In this document: positions 7,657-15,462 of the stretch, in pieces
Layout of the letters: each line of letters opens with the position of its first letter
How positions within the stretch are numbered: the first letter of the stretch is position 1
NCBI GenBank assembly: GCA_017398125.1
Contig: JAFQHE010000034.1
Span: 1-44,369, forward strand
From: Bacteroidales bacterium
GTDB lineage: Bacteria > Bacteroidota > Bacteroidia > Bacteroidales > UBA932
Direction of reading: 5' to 3'
Length of the DNA stretch: 44,369 bases
Notes under the pieces: generated by a model
Database searches by the model: none
Seen by the model: only the letters and a program-made list of their open reading frames with translations
Told to the model about the DNA's origin: nothing
Made by a program: the position numbers and the translations under genes

Positions 7657-9729
7657 ATGTTGCTGAAAATAAAAAAAATAGGATTTGCAGCTCTATTGCT
7701 CTCCATAATTATTGGGATGGTCTCATGCAGTGAGTGGCTTGATATTAATAATGATCCCAACAAACCGACCAGTGAGAGTGCGACGGTAGAGCTGAGATTG
7801 CCATGGATCCAATACTATTTTGCATATTCCTATGCGGTTGCAGGTGTAAGGACAAATGCAGTAACTCAAGTAATTACTGCAAATTCAGCACATGACCTGT
7901 GGAATGACTTTATAGGCAGATATGCAAACTGGAACCCCAATCAGGATGCAAGCATTACCCCTTTCCAGCACTGGTATGTGGGTGCTGCCAACAATATTCC
8001 GGATATTATTGCCAAGGCAAGGGAGATTGGTGCAAACCATTATGAAGCTGCTGCTCTAACGATCAAGTCCATGGGATATATAATGATGTGTGATCTGTTT
8101 GGTGAGGTGCAGTACACGCAAAGCATTACAGATGATTTTTCTCCGGGCTTTGATACGGGAGATGTGGTATATGAGGGTTGTCTTGCAGATTTGGAGAGAG
8201 CGATAGAACTCTTTTCACAACCTCAGCCAAGCGATGTGGTTGCCCTCTCCGAAGGTGATACCTGGTGTAATGGCGATGTCGGGGAGTGGATAAAATTTTG
8301 CTACGGTCTAAAGGCACGTTGGCTGAATACGCTCTCAAAAACCGACAGATATAATCCGGATGAGATCCTTGATGCTCTTGAAAAGGCCCTGAAATCAAAT
8401 GTTGATAATGTAAAGATGACACATTATAATGCTGAAACAGGGGCTAACAGTGTTTTGTCATCGGCCTTGTATGGCCCCAGTCTGGTCTGGAGAAATGCCG
8501 CTTTTACAGATGCCAACAGATTGAACAGATGGTATGTGAACCTTCTTACCAACTTCAAGGGTACCGGAGTAAGGGATCCGAGGGCTTCCAAACTTATACC
8601 TTCTGCCATGTATAATGTGAAATTGAGTTCTGACGGTAAATTTATTGTCAATTATGACTGGTTTGAGGATAAGGGCATATATGTGCAAGGGGTTGAAAGC
8701 GGGTGGAAAATAAACAGATATGCCGGTGGCCCTATAAAGGTTTTGTTCTCATTGGCAAAATCTGATGAGACCGTCAGCTATTTGAATGAGGATATTCTTA
8801 TCTACTATAAGTCGGTTGAAGACTTCGTAAATAGGGCAAAGGAGTATTATACAGAGTCAAGTGCTACAATTGTAAAGACAGACGACGCTGTACAGATCAC
8901 TTATCATCCTGGTGCGATGTTCCTTGATAATCCCAATCCCGCTTACGTGGAGGATATAAAGTTTGTGCAATTGAGTTCTGACGGCCTTAAGGAGTCCTAT
9001 GGTGTTGCCATGAATGATATGAATTGTTATTGTTCACTAAGTTACCAGACAACATCAATGGGGTATGTGCAAGGCACAGGTACGTTCTACACCCGTCCGG
9101 ATTCGGACACTGATATAATGACATACTCAGAAATGTGTTTCATAAAGGCGGAGGTGCTCTTCAGAAAGGGAGATAAGGCTGCGGCCTATTTGGCCTATAT
9201 AGAGGGTATAAAATCACATTTTATGCGCATGAACGACAAACTCAGGAGTTGGGAGATACAGGGTTGTTGCATAACCACCATGGGGGTTGACGTATCGTTT
9301 GCCTATGCCTCAATGCGTATTGAGGAGATTGAGGAGTATATGTCAAGTGCTGCTGTAAAGCAGAATCCCCAGGATCTTACAATGTCTGACATTATGATGC
9401 AGAAACTTATTGCAATGGGATACAACTACCAGAACTGGAATGATATGCGCAGATTCAACTACTACGCGGGGAATATAGAAGATTATGGAGTTGTATACAC
9501 AGAAATGGAGCCTCCTGTTTACAGAACCCAGGACAGGGCCATCTTCAGTCCGGATGAGTCTGATGATATGTTCTATGTGAGACGAATGGCGCAATGCTAC
9601 ACAGAAACAGATTATAACTCATCAGAAACCAACAGAACCGTCGTGGAACTTTATGGAAAATATGGTATTGAGAGCGCACTAGACTACAAGATCTATTCAA
9701 TACCGGTATGGTGGGACTGGACCAGGTAA
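7657..9729 (+). CDS. SusD/RagB-family surface lipoprotein
   Basis: Substrate-capturing lid of the SusC transporter, anchored in the outer membrane. The signal peptide ends in a lipobox MVSC with cysteine 24 as the lipidation site. Next comes SEWLDINNDPNKPTSE, characteristic of the SusD-like branch often annotated as SusD/RagB nutrient-binding lipoprotein. Helical repeats follow, with ending motifs MQKLIAMGYNYQNWNDMRRFNYY typical of the C-terminal SusD portion. The start codon is four bases after the susC stop, so the pair is translationally linked. At 690 residues it is longer than classic SusD (about 550). No glycoside hydrolase is nearby, so a peptide or other non-glycan substrate is possible; that is inference. 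Confidence 0.92.
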   Translation: MLLKIKKIGFAALLLSIIIGMVSCSEWLDINNDPNKPTSESATVELRLPWIQYYFAYSYAVAGVRTNAVTQVITANSAHDLWNDFIGRYANWNPNQDASITPFQHWYVGAANNIPDIIAKAREIGANHYEAAALTIKSMGYIMMCDLFGEVQYTQSITDDFSPGFDTGDVVYEGCLADLERAIELFSQPQPSDVVALSEGDTWCNGDVGEWIKFCYGLKARWLNTLSKTDRYNPDEILDALEKALKSNVDNVKMTHYNAETGANSVLSSALYGPSLVWRNAAFTDANRLNRWYVNLLTNFKGTGVRDPRASKLIPSAMYNVKLSSDGKFIVNYDWFEDKGIYVQGVESGWKINRYAGGPIKVLFSLAKSDETVSYLNEDILIYYKSVEDFVNRAKEYYTESSATIVKTDDAVQITYHPGAMFLDNPNPAYVEDIKFVQLSSDGLKESYGVAMNDMNCYCSLSYQTTSMGYVQGTGTFYTRPDSDTDIMTYSEMCFIKAEVLFRKGDKAAAYLAYIEGIKSHFMRMNDKLRSWEIQGCCITTMGVDVSFAYASMRIEEIEEYMSSAAVKQNPQDLTMSDIMMQKLIAMGYNYQNWNDMRRFNYYAGNIEDYGVVYTEMEPPVYRTQDRAIFSPDESDDMFYVRRMAQCYTETDYNSSETNRTVVELYGKYGIESALDYKIYSIPVWWDWTR

Positions 9730-9802
9730 TTTTAACCCCAAAAAGATAAATGGGCATTTTTCTTTATTATTTTGTGAGATAAACATCAAATACCGACCCG
9801 AT

Positions 9803-11338
9803 ATGAAAAGGATTATATTTTTTATAGCGTTTTGTTTGATCTGTACTGTTCTGCCTGCACAGACAAATGAGTTGCCGCGTTCAACACCGGAGGAGCAGGG
9901 TGTGCCATCAAAGGCTCTTGTTGAATTGTTTGATTCTCTGCATTACATGCCTCAGACTGATATTCACAGCATGATTGTTATGCGTCATGGAAAGGTTGTG
10001 GGTGAATTCTATCCTGCACCATTTGCTCCGGAGTATCAGCATACACAATATTCAAGTTCCAAGACTCTTGTCAGCATGGCTGTGGGAATTGCCATAGATG
10101 AGAACAGGTTGAGGCTGACTGATCGTGTTGCCACCTTCTTCCCCGAGTATCTTCCCGACAGCATATCACCGCGCCTTGCCGCAATGACAGTGCGTGACCT
10201 GCTTACAATGACATCCGGCATAAAACCCGATTGGGCAATGCGCAGCAAGGGAAGGGAGTGGATCAGGACCTTCCTCTCAAAAGAGGTCGTGAACAAACCA
10301 GGAGAGTTCTTTGCCTACGACTCTATGGTCACATATATGCTCTCTGCAATAGTGCAGAAAGTAACCGGAATGAAAACCCTTGATTATCTCAAAGAGAGAC
10401 TTTTCAATAAAATGAACATCTCTGTTGTAAATTGGGAGGAGAGCCCTGAGGGTGTGAACACAGGCGGATGGGGCCTTCATATCCAGAGCGAATCGCTTGC
10501 AAAGATTGGTCAGATGTGGCTTGACGGTGGAGTGTGGAACGGAGAACAGCTCATATCAAGAAAATGGATAACCCAAATGAGTACCAAGCAGGCCAATGGA
10601 GGAGATTTCGGTTACGGATTCCAGACATGGATGTGTGCATGGCCAGGTACTGTAAGGGCCGATGGCGCTCTTGGACAGTATGTTATAGTAGTTCCTGATA
10701 AAGATGTGGTAATTGTCCTTACCGAGGCCTCATTTACCAACGGAAAACCTCAGAGAGGTCTGATCTGGAACAGATTCCTTCCCGCACTTTCAGACAAACC
10801 GCTTCCACCAAGCAAGGATTATGATCTTTTGCAGGAGAAACAGCGTACCTACCAGTTGCCTGTAGCAGAGGGAAAATGGAACGGTTCAAGTGTGATGAAG
10901 AGATTGTCGGGAAGAAAAATTGAGGTGCCAAAAAACAGATACGGATTCAAGGAGATTGCTTTTGAAATGGCCCCTCAGGCTCCTGCGAATTCAGACAAAG
11001 TGAGTGGTAAACAGCTCCTTATGACTGTTGTGAAAGAGGATGGCTCTTCATACGTACAGCCTTTGGGCAACGGTTTCTGGGCAACAGATACAATTGCCGG
11101 TTTCCCTCCATACTCAATCAACCCTATTGATTGGCATAAGGGACTTGAAGGCCCTTTTTATGCTGCGGGAAGTTACGGATGGAAGAAAAACATCCTCAAT
11201 GTTACGCTGCACTATGTAAACTGGGTTACCTCGCTCAACCTCCAGTGGATCTTTGACGGCGATAAAATTACCCTCAAGATCTCAAACAACTACGCCAAGA
11301 ACAAGGTGGAGGAGTTTGGGTGCAATCTGGCACATTAG
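9803..11338 (+). CDS. Secreted serine hydrolase of the beta-lactamase class C / penicillin-binding family
   Basis: The signal peptide (MKRIIFFIAFCLICTVLPAQ) is followed by a serine-hydrolase domain. The nucleophile motif SxxK is at S84-K87 in QYSSSKTLVSMAVG, and TVRDLLTMTSGIKPDW and FAYDSMVTYMLSAIV are the usual family landmarks (the Tyr-Asp-Ser replaces the Tyr-x-Asn of classical enzymes). After about residue 330 comes a C-terminal beta-rich extension (LNLQWIFDGDKITLKISNN). It starts 73 bases after susD on the same strand and may be expressed with it. Such enzymes act as esterases, D-aminopeptidases or peptidases; the exact substrate is not evident. It is probably not a true antibiotic-resistance beta-lactamase. 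Confidence 0.85.
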   Translation: MKRIIFFIAFCLICTVLPAQTNELPRSTPEEQGVPSKALVELFDSLHYMPQTDIHSMIVMRHGKVVGEFYPAPFAPEYQHTQYSSSKTLVSMAVGIAIDENRLRLTDRVATFFPEYLPDSISPRLAAMTVRDLLTMTSGIKPDWAMRSKGREWIRTFLSKEVVNKPGEFFAYDSMVTYMLSAIVQKVTGMKTLDYLKERLFNKMNISVVNWEESPEGVNTGGWGLHIQSESLAKIGQMWLDGGVWNGEQLISRKWITQMSTKQANGGDFGYGFQTWMCAWPGTVRADGALGQYVIVVPDKDVVIVLTEASFTNGKPQRGLIWNRFLPALSDKPLPPSKDYDLLQEKQRTYQLPVAEGKWNGSSVMKRLSGRKIEVPKNRYGFKEIAFEMAPQAPANSDKVSGKQLLMTVVKEDGSSYVQPLGNGFWATDTIAGFPPYSINPIDWHKGLEGPFYAAGSYGWKKNILNVTLHYVNWVTSLNLQWIFDGDKITLKISNNYAKNKVEEFGCNLAH

Positions 11339-11356
11339 TGTATTGCGGGCCGTACT

Positions 11357-11434
11357 CTACCATTTGGTATCGTGTCCGGTCATCTCACCAAGAACATTGA
11401 CTGCCAATGCTATAAAAACAATTACTGCAAACAT
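11357..11434 (-). CDS. Candidate 25-residue single-pass membrane microprotein
   Basis: A 26-codon frame starting at ATG 11434-11432 encodes MFAVIVFIALAVNVLG, a clear hydrophobic span, followed by the polar tail EMTGHDTKW and TAG. It lies in the 269-base space between the serine hydrolase and the TauE/SafE gene, on the opposite strand to both. A perfect -7 promoter box (TACCTTTG, 11465-11458) lies 23 bases upstream of its ATG. I do not recognise the family. Hydrophobic start, polar end and a correctly oriented promoter support a real gene, but 25 codons could be chance. Ribosome profiling or conservation with synonymous substitutions would decide. Confidence 0.45.
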   Translation of the reverse strand: MFAVIVFIALAVNVLGEMTGHDTKW

Positions 11435-11457
11435 TTCAAGTGGTTTTTGATTTTATG

Positions 11458-11465
11458 CAAAGGTA
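11458..11465 (-). promoter_or_regulatory. -7 promoter box for the microprotein frame
   Basis: Read leftward the sequence is TACCTTTG, an exact TAnnTTTG match. A possible TTG lies 24 bases upstream, longer than the ideal spacing. The upstream DNA contains two copies of TTGTCAAAA (about 11474-11492), which may be an operator or coincidence. Confidence 0.4.
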
Positions 11466-11607
11466 TTCTACGGTTTTGACAACTTTTGACAATGATAAAT
11501 ATTCTTCTGAAAATTGAAAATTTTCAAGAATTAAATGCAGTATAAGGTTGTATGCAGGTAAGAAGAGGTGTTTATTTCGGGGAGACCTGAGCTACTGAGG
11601 TATAATT

Positions 11608-12354
11608 ATGTTTGCGCAATTGTTTACAGAAAATATTCTGGAGATATTCCTGCTGGCAACAGGTGCCAGTTTTATACAGCGGACCACAGGGTTCGGGTTC
11701 GGCATCTTTATAATGACGCTGCTCCCTTTCCTTATGCCTTCCTATGGCGAGGCAACAGCATTGTCGGGACTGTTGGCATTTACAACCTCCTTGATTGCTG
11801 CTGTAAAATATAGGAAATTCATTACATGGAAGAGGCTCATTCCCATTTTATCAATTTTTTTGATTACTTCGACAATCGCAATTTCTCTTCTCAAGGAAAT
11901 GCAGGATGGAACCATTCGCTTCATTCTCGGTTTTATACTCATTTTTGTAAGCATCTGGTTTGCATTCCTGAACAAGCGCATAAAATTTGGGACAACCCTG
12001 CCGTACCAGATAGGAGCAGGCTCTGTAAGTGGCCTGATGGGCGGTTTCTTTGGAATGCACGGCCCTCCGGCAGTACTATATTTTATCTCTGCAGAGGCCG
12101 ACAAAATGCACTACATGGGAATGATTCAGACCTATTTTGTAATAACAAATGCAATGATGACATTTGCCCGCGCCTACAACGGCTTTGTTACTCCGGCCGT
12201 AGGCAAATGTTACATTTTCTGTCTGGGAGCCGTTGCTATTGGCTCCGCATTGGGCTCCTGGGCCTTCAGCCGCATCCCCGGCAACAAATTCCCTTATGTC
12301 GTATACGGCTACATAGGAATCAGCGGCCTCATCATTCTGTGCAGTGCAATGTAA
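11608..12354 (+). CDS. TauE/SafE-family sulfite/organosulfonate exporter-like permease
   Basis: Inner-membrane permease of 248 residues with about eight hydrophobic helices. Family landmarks are SFIQRTTGFGFGIFIMTLLPFL near the N-terminus and, in the second repeat, GAGSVSGLMGGFFGMHGPPAV. The glycine-rich GxxxGxxGxxGG pattern occurs once in each half, as expected of this two-repeat fold. Members are proposed to export sulfur-containing anions, but specificity is uncertain. It stands alone: no cysteine or taurine genes are adjacent. The start ATG at 11608 is followed directly by the first helix. Confidence 0.85.
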   Translation: MFAQLFTENILEIFLLATGASFIQRTTGFGFGIFIMTLLPFLMPSYGEATALSGLLAFTTSLIAAVKYRKFITWKRLIPILSIFLITSTIAISLLKEMQDGTIRFILGFILIFVSIWFAFLNKRIKFGTTLPYQIGAGSVSGLMGGFFGMHGPPAVLYFISAEADKMHYMGMIQTYFVITNAMMTFARAYNGFVTPAVGKCYIFCLGAVAIGSALGSWAFSRIPGNKFPYVVYGYIGISGLIILCSAM

Positions 12355-12384
12355 CTTCGCCTCTTTATTGGGAGATTCCCTATC

Positions 12385-12412
12385 AGAAGACTTGCCCCAA
12401 TGGGCAGAGGAG
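12385..12412. repeat. Short imperfect hairpin repeat, copy 1
   Basis: The string tcagaagacttgccc followed by aatgggcagag is present here and again at about 13442-13469. Each copy can fold a TGCCC/GGGCA stem. The first copy leads straight into the DUF3784 remnant and could also serve as the end of the TauE/SafE transcript, because cctcttTATTGGG upstream can pair with CCCAATgggcagagg. Confidence 0.55.
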
Positions 12413-12480
12413 ATAACTTAATTGCCGGATATAGTACTTCAACCAATTTATCAAAAATATTGGCCAATAATTGCGCCTAA
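12400..12480 (+). pseudogene. Internally deleted remnant of a DUF3784-family gene
   Basis: The frame from ATG 12400 reads MGRGDNLIAGYSTSTNLSK and ends ILANNCA before TAA. Its first part matches GKGDNLIAGYNTST of the intact DUF3784 gene 1.5 kb downstream (about 36 of 42 bases identical). Its end matches that gene's C-terminus in the same frame (LSKILANNCA against LSVILTNTWAKK). The roughly 45 codons between, which hold the membrane helices, are missing, as is the N-terminal helix. It is therefore a decayed paralogue, not a functional gene. The next gene begins 59 bases later. Confidence 0.7.
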
Positions 12481-12538
12481 AAGAAAGAGTAATAAATATG
12501 GCCTTAAATTTGAAATGTTTTTTTGTAAAACTTTACTT

Positions 12539-13273
12539 ATGAAACGTTTTATTATAGTTCTGTCGGGAATATTAGTAATAGCCTCTTGTTTTCCTTTGTA
12601 TGCTCAAAAAATTAAGGAAAATGATGAGATTTTTGCATCAGTTGGTGTAAATGTCCCCATGTATAAAGGTGTTGAAAGTGATATGGTTGTGGGGCTCCAT
12701 TATGGGCATTGTCATTCGAATGGTATAGGTTACAGGGTCGGTTTCAATTATTCGCCGTCGGTTGCTGATGTGAGCAATTATTTTGGTATTCCTTTGGCGT
12801 TCACTTATAGGATGGGCTCCCGTTCCTTCTCCAGTAAAGTGCGGTCTGCTACAATTGGGGCATTCAATTCTGCGGCCGGGAGTGGGGATGAGGGATTGAA
12901 ATACGGATTTACTGCTTTTTTGATGAATATGTTTGACAGAATTGAGTTTTCTGCCGGATTGTCTCCAGGATATGTTTCAGGAGGAAGCAGCTCTCCAAGT
13001 GTGTCGCGATATGGATATGGATTGAGTCATTGGGAAAGAAGATGGACAGAGAAACTGTATGGATTTGCCTTATCCATTGATGCTGGAGTGAATATCAATT
13101 TTCGTATCTGGCGTTTTGACCTTAGGCTTATGCCGGCATTTCATTACAATATTACAAATAATTACAGGTATCATACTGAAAAGGGAGATGATTCTGTAGG
13201 GTTACTCTCAAGCAAAGATAGGCCTCTGAGATGGTTTTTTACTTTCAGCGGAGGATTGGCGTTCCGGTTCTAG
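12539..13273 (+). CDS. Predicted outer membrane beta-barrel protein of unknown function
   Basis: Starts MKRFIIVLSGILVIASCFPLYAQ, a signal peptide with likely cleavage after the Ala-Gln. The remaining 220 residues alternate hydrophobic and polar positions, are rich in Gly, Tyr, Phe and Arg, and end GGLAFRF, where the terminal Phe is typical of outer-membrane barrels. I do not recognise a specific family. The upstream in-frame ATG at 12422 is rejected because it would place 39 non-conserved residues, overlapping the DUF3784 remnant, before the signal peptide. A -7-like TAAATTTG at 12505-12512 lies 27 bases before the chosen start. Poorly conserved lineage-specific surface protein is the best description. 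Confidence 0.75.
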   Translation: MKRFIIVLSGILVIASCFPLYAQKIKENDEIFASVGVNVPMYKGVESDMVVGLHYGHCHSNGIGYRVGFNYSPSVADVSNYFGIPLAFTYRMGSRSFSSKVRSATIGAFNSAAGSGDEGLKYGFTAFLMNMFDRIEFSAGLSPGYVSGGSSSPSVSRYGYGLSHWERRWTEKLYGFALSIDAGVNINFRIWRFDLRLMPAFHYNITNNYRYHTEKGDDSVGLLSSKDRPLRWFFTFSGGLAFRF

Positions 13274-13281
13274 CTGGCCAC

Positions 13282-13313
13282 AGGCGACTGGTGCCCACGT
13301 GGGCACCGCAGAT
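13282..13313. repeat. Dispersed hairpin repeat, copy 1
   Basis: A 32-base unit whose core GGTGCCCACGTGGGCACC is a perfect palindrome. Thirty of 32 bases match a second copy at 15621-15652, beside the tmRNA gene. It begins nine bases after the stop codon of the outer-membrane gene. Its position just behind a gene and its palindromic core resemble REP-type elements. Confidence 0.7.
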
Positions 13314-13480
13314 GTGTAGTGTGTGAAACATAAAAAATGAAGAGCCGTCATCGCTCTTGATGGCAGCTTGGGAATGTAATGTCGAATATTAAAAATCTTA
13401 TTAAATAATGCGCCCGGTCAAGACTTCAGCCGGCATAGCAGTCAGAAGACTTGCCCTTAATGGGCAGAGAGGAATCAGAA

Positions 13481-13528
13481 GTGTGTTTTCAATCTGCAGG
13501 CAGGTTGTAAACACACCTCTTCTTTTTT
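13481..13528 (+). terminator. Terminator-like hairpin with T-run
   Basis: GTGTGTTT (13481-13488) pairs with AAACACAC (13509-13516), with extra inner pairing CTGC/GCAG, followed by TCTTTTTT at about 13521-13528. This is a good rightward terminator and could end read-through from the outer-membrane gene about 200 bases upstream. Confidence 0.6.
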
Positions 13529-13539
13529 ATAGCACCTTC

Positions 13540-13840
13540 GGTGTGGAGTAGCCTTGCACATTGAATACTCTGTTTGCGCCACAAGCTTACTGACATTTCG
13601 GAGGAATGCCACCCGGTATGCACATAATGTTGGCGTGGAGACTTAACCTGTTCTCCTGCATAAAAATGCGGCCACCGCATACTTTTGCCCTATGAATGGG
13701 GCACAAGTCCTCCGTTCTGCTCCGCATTTTTACTCCGTCAAATCAGTTTAAGACTCCACCTTGTGTTCAGAGCGCTTTGCGCACATAAACGTCTTTGCTG
13801 GACTTTGTATACTGCTGGTTAGCAGACAGTGTCATATCTA
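13540..13840 (-). other. Structured non-coding stretch of unknown function
   Basis: About 300 bases with no credible gene, more GC-rich than the genes around it and full of inverted repeats. AAAAATGCGG (near 13663) and CCGCATTTTT (near 13722) form a ten-pair stem enclosing about 50 bases that hold another hairpin (GCCC/GGGC). GCGC-AAA-GCGC lies near 13780. Its leftward strand contains a 63-codon frame with phrases such as SLWRKQSIQCARLLHTEG. From memory, similar short hypothetical proteins are annotated in other Bacteroidales, suggesting a dispersed element mis-called as coding. It may be a structured RNA or the relic of a mobile element. Confidence 0.4.
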
Positions 13841-13869
13841 TGCTAAGACCAATCTAATCAAATAATCAC

Positions 13870-13877
13870 TATCTTTG
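13870..13877 (+). promoter_or_regulatory. -7 box immediately before the DUF3784 start codon
   Basis: TATCTTTG is an exact TAnnTTTG match ending only three bases before ATG 13881. Transcription would start at or next to the ATG, giving a leaderless mRNA. There is no TTTG at the ideal -33 position. Confidence 0.5.
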
Positions 13878-13880
13878 TGT

Positions 13881-14171
13881 ATGACTGCACAATTTATATT
13901 ACTACTGATAATCTCACTAATAGTTCTCGTTTTATCTGTTATTATCTTATCGGGCAAAGGTGATAACTTAATTGCTGGATATAACACATCAACTGAAGAG
14001 GAGAAAGAGAAATATAACATAAAAAGAGTCCGTATCTGCATAGGAGGAATGTTGTTGATTTTGTCTCCTATTATGCTGATGTTTGCTGATAATTTTATTA
14101 TCCTGATAGCAATTGTTCCACCTTTATCAATTTTATCAGTCATATTGACCAATACTTGGGCCAAGAAATAA
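13881..14171 (+). CDS. Small DUF3784-family membrane protein
   Basis: A 96-residue protein with three hydrophobic spans: near the N-terminus (FILLLIISLIVLVLSVIIL), centrally (GGMLLILSPIMLMFA) and C-terminally (FIILIAIVPPLSILSVIL). The soluble segment GKGDNLIAGYNTSTEEEKEKYN between helices one and two is the hallmark of DUF3784. Function is unknown for the family. I start at ATG 13881 rather than the in-frame TTG two codons earlier. It stands alone on its strand, with a decayed paralogue at 12400-12480. Confidence 0.75.
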   Translation: MTAQFILLLIISLIVLVLSVIILSGKGDNLIAGYNTSTEEEKEKYNIKRVRICIGGMLLILSPIMLMFADNFIILIAIVPPLSILSVILTNTWAKK

Positions 14172-14230
14172 TGCAACCAAAATAAACAGCCAGGTCAATG
14201 CTTCAGCCGTCAGGAGACATGCTTTAATAT

Positions 14231-14293
14231 AATTCCGCAAAAATTATAATATTTAAGGAGTTGATTCCGTAAATATTTTAAGATTTGTGGAAT
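14231..14293. repeat. Inverted repeat flanking the -33 region of the ATPase gene
   Basis: ATTCCGCAAA (14231-14240) and TTTGTGGAAT (14284-14293) are inverted copies with one G-U type mismatch, separated by 43 bases. They lie just upstream of the -7 box at 14299. They could be an operator, or arms of a hairpin in a longer transcript. Confidence 0.4.
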
Positions 14294-14306
14294 TTATATA
14301 TATTTG
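14276..14306 (+). promoter_or_regulatory. Promoter for the AAA/DUF4143 gene
   Basis: TATATTTG at 14299-14306 is an exact -7 match, 22 bases before ATG 14329. TTTT at 14276-14279 is a three-of-four match to the -33 box at a spacing of 19. Confidence 0.5.
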
Positions 14307-14328
14307 CATAGAATAAAATAATGATGCT

Positions 14329-15459
14329 ATGATTACAAGAGCAATAGAGGAGAGGATAAAAAATGCCCTCGCAAAGAGAAAGGCAGTGACCATAATGGGG
14401 CCACGCCAAGTCGGAAAATCAACTCTTGCAGATGCCATAATTCCGAAGGATGCAAAAGTTCTTGAAATCAACGGTGACAACACCGACGTGCAGACCATGT
14501 TTGTAAATATTGATGAAGCCAAGATGAAGGTCCTCATCGGAAACAAGAACTTTCTCTTTGTTGACGAGGCTCAGAAGATCGAGAATGTCGGCAATATGCT
14601 CAAAATCGCAGCCGAGAAATTCAAAGATGTAAAAATCATTGTAACCGGCAGCTCGGCTTTCAAATTAGCGGAGGCCGTAAATGAATCCTTGACAGGGAGG
14701 AAGCGTGAATTCAGACTTTATCCTTTCTCGTTCAGGGAGATGGCAGATGAAACCAGTGCGCTTGAAGAGTCCCGTATGATTGACCATCGACTTATCTATG
14801 GCTACTATCCTGAAGTGGTGACATCTCCTGGTGATGAAAAGGAAGTCCTCAAAGAACTTATTGATAGTTACCTCTACAAAGATGTCATGGAGGAAAACAA
14901 TATCGCCAAGCCGGACAAACTCGTCAAACTGGTGCAGGCTCTTGCTTTTCAAATAGGTTCAACAGTATCAGCCAATGAACTTGCAGGCCTTGTCGGCATT
15001 GATGCCAAGACTGTAGAACGCTACATCGAGATTCTGGAGAAGAGTTACATTATCTTCACGCTCCCGTCATACGCGAAGAACCAGCGAAACGAACTCAAAT
15101 TTGCTCGTAAACTCTACTTTTGGGATATGGGAATCCGCAATGGAGTGATCGGGAATATGGCTCCCGTATCCCTCAGATCTCCAGAAGAACTCGGACATAT
15201 GTGGGAAAACTTTGTGGTTGCAGAGCGTCTGAAAAGAAATGAATATGCTGGACGGACATTTGTACAGCACTATTTCTGGAGAACCCAGCAAAAGAAAGAA
15301 GTTGACCTGATTGAGATTGAGGATGGTGTAATGACCGGCTTTGAAGTAAAGAGAAAGGCAGGTAAACGAGTGGGAGCACCGTCGCAGTTCAAAGCTGCAT
15401 ATCCGGATGCCAGGTTTGAATGCATTACACCAAGCGAATTGATGGAGTTCCTGATGTAA
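14329..15459 (+). CDS. AAA-family ATPase with DUF4143 domain
   Basis: 376 residues. The Walker A motif GPRQVGKST is at residues 24-32 and Walker B FLFVDEAQK near 75-83, with a sensor-like IVTGSSAF after it: the AAA_14 arrangement. The second half is DUF4143, with a winged-helix-like part (VSANELAGLVGIDAKTVERYIEILE) and a nuclease-like end (EVDLIEIEDGVMTGFEVKRK) resembling the PD-(D/E)xK fold. These proteins are abundant in Bacteroidales and archaea, often patchily distributed; roles in mobile-element or toxin-like functions have been suggested but none is settled. It stands alone between repeat-rich segments, consistent with a transferred gene. Confidence 0.9.
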   Translation: MITRAIEERIKNALAKRKAVTIMGPRQVGKSTLADAIIPKDAKVLEINGDNTDVQTMFVNIDEAKMKVLIGNKNFLFVDEAQKIENVGNMLKIAAEKFKDVKIIVTGSSAFKLAEAVNESLTGRKREFRLYPFSFREMADETSALEESRMIDHRLIYGYYPEVVTSPGDEKEVLKELIDSYLYKDVMEENNIAKPDKLVKLVQALAFQIGSTVSANELAGLVGIDAKTVERYIEILEKSYIIFTLPSYAKNQRNELKFARKLYFWDMGIRNGVIGNMAPVSLRSPEELGHMWENFVVAERLKRNEYAGRTFVQHYFWRTQQKKEVDLIEIEDGVMTGFEVKRKAGKRVGAPSQFKAAYPDARFECITPSELMEFLM

Positions 15460-15462
15460 TTG

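Noticed and set aside
13489-13680. 63-codon leftward frame in the structured stretch
   Set aside because: No start context, low-complexity codon use, and it overlaps strong inverted repeats; treated as part of a non-coding element.
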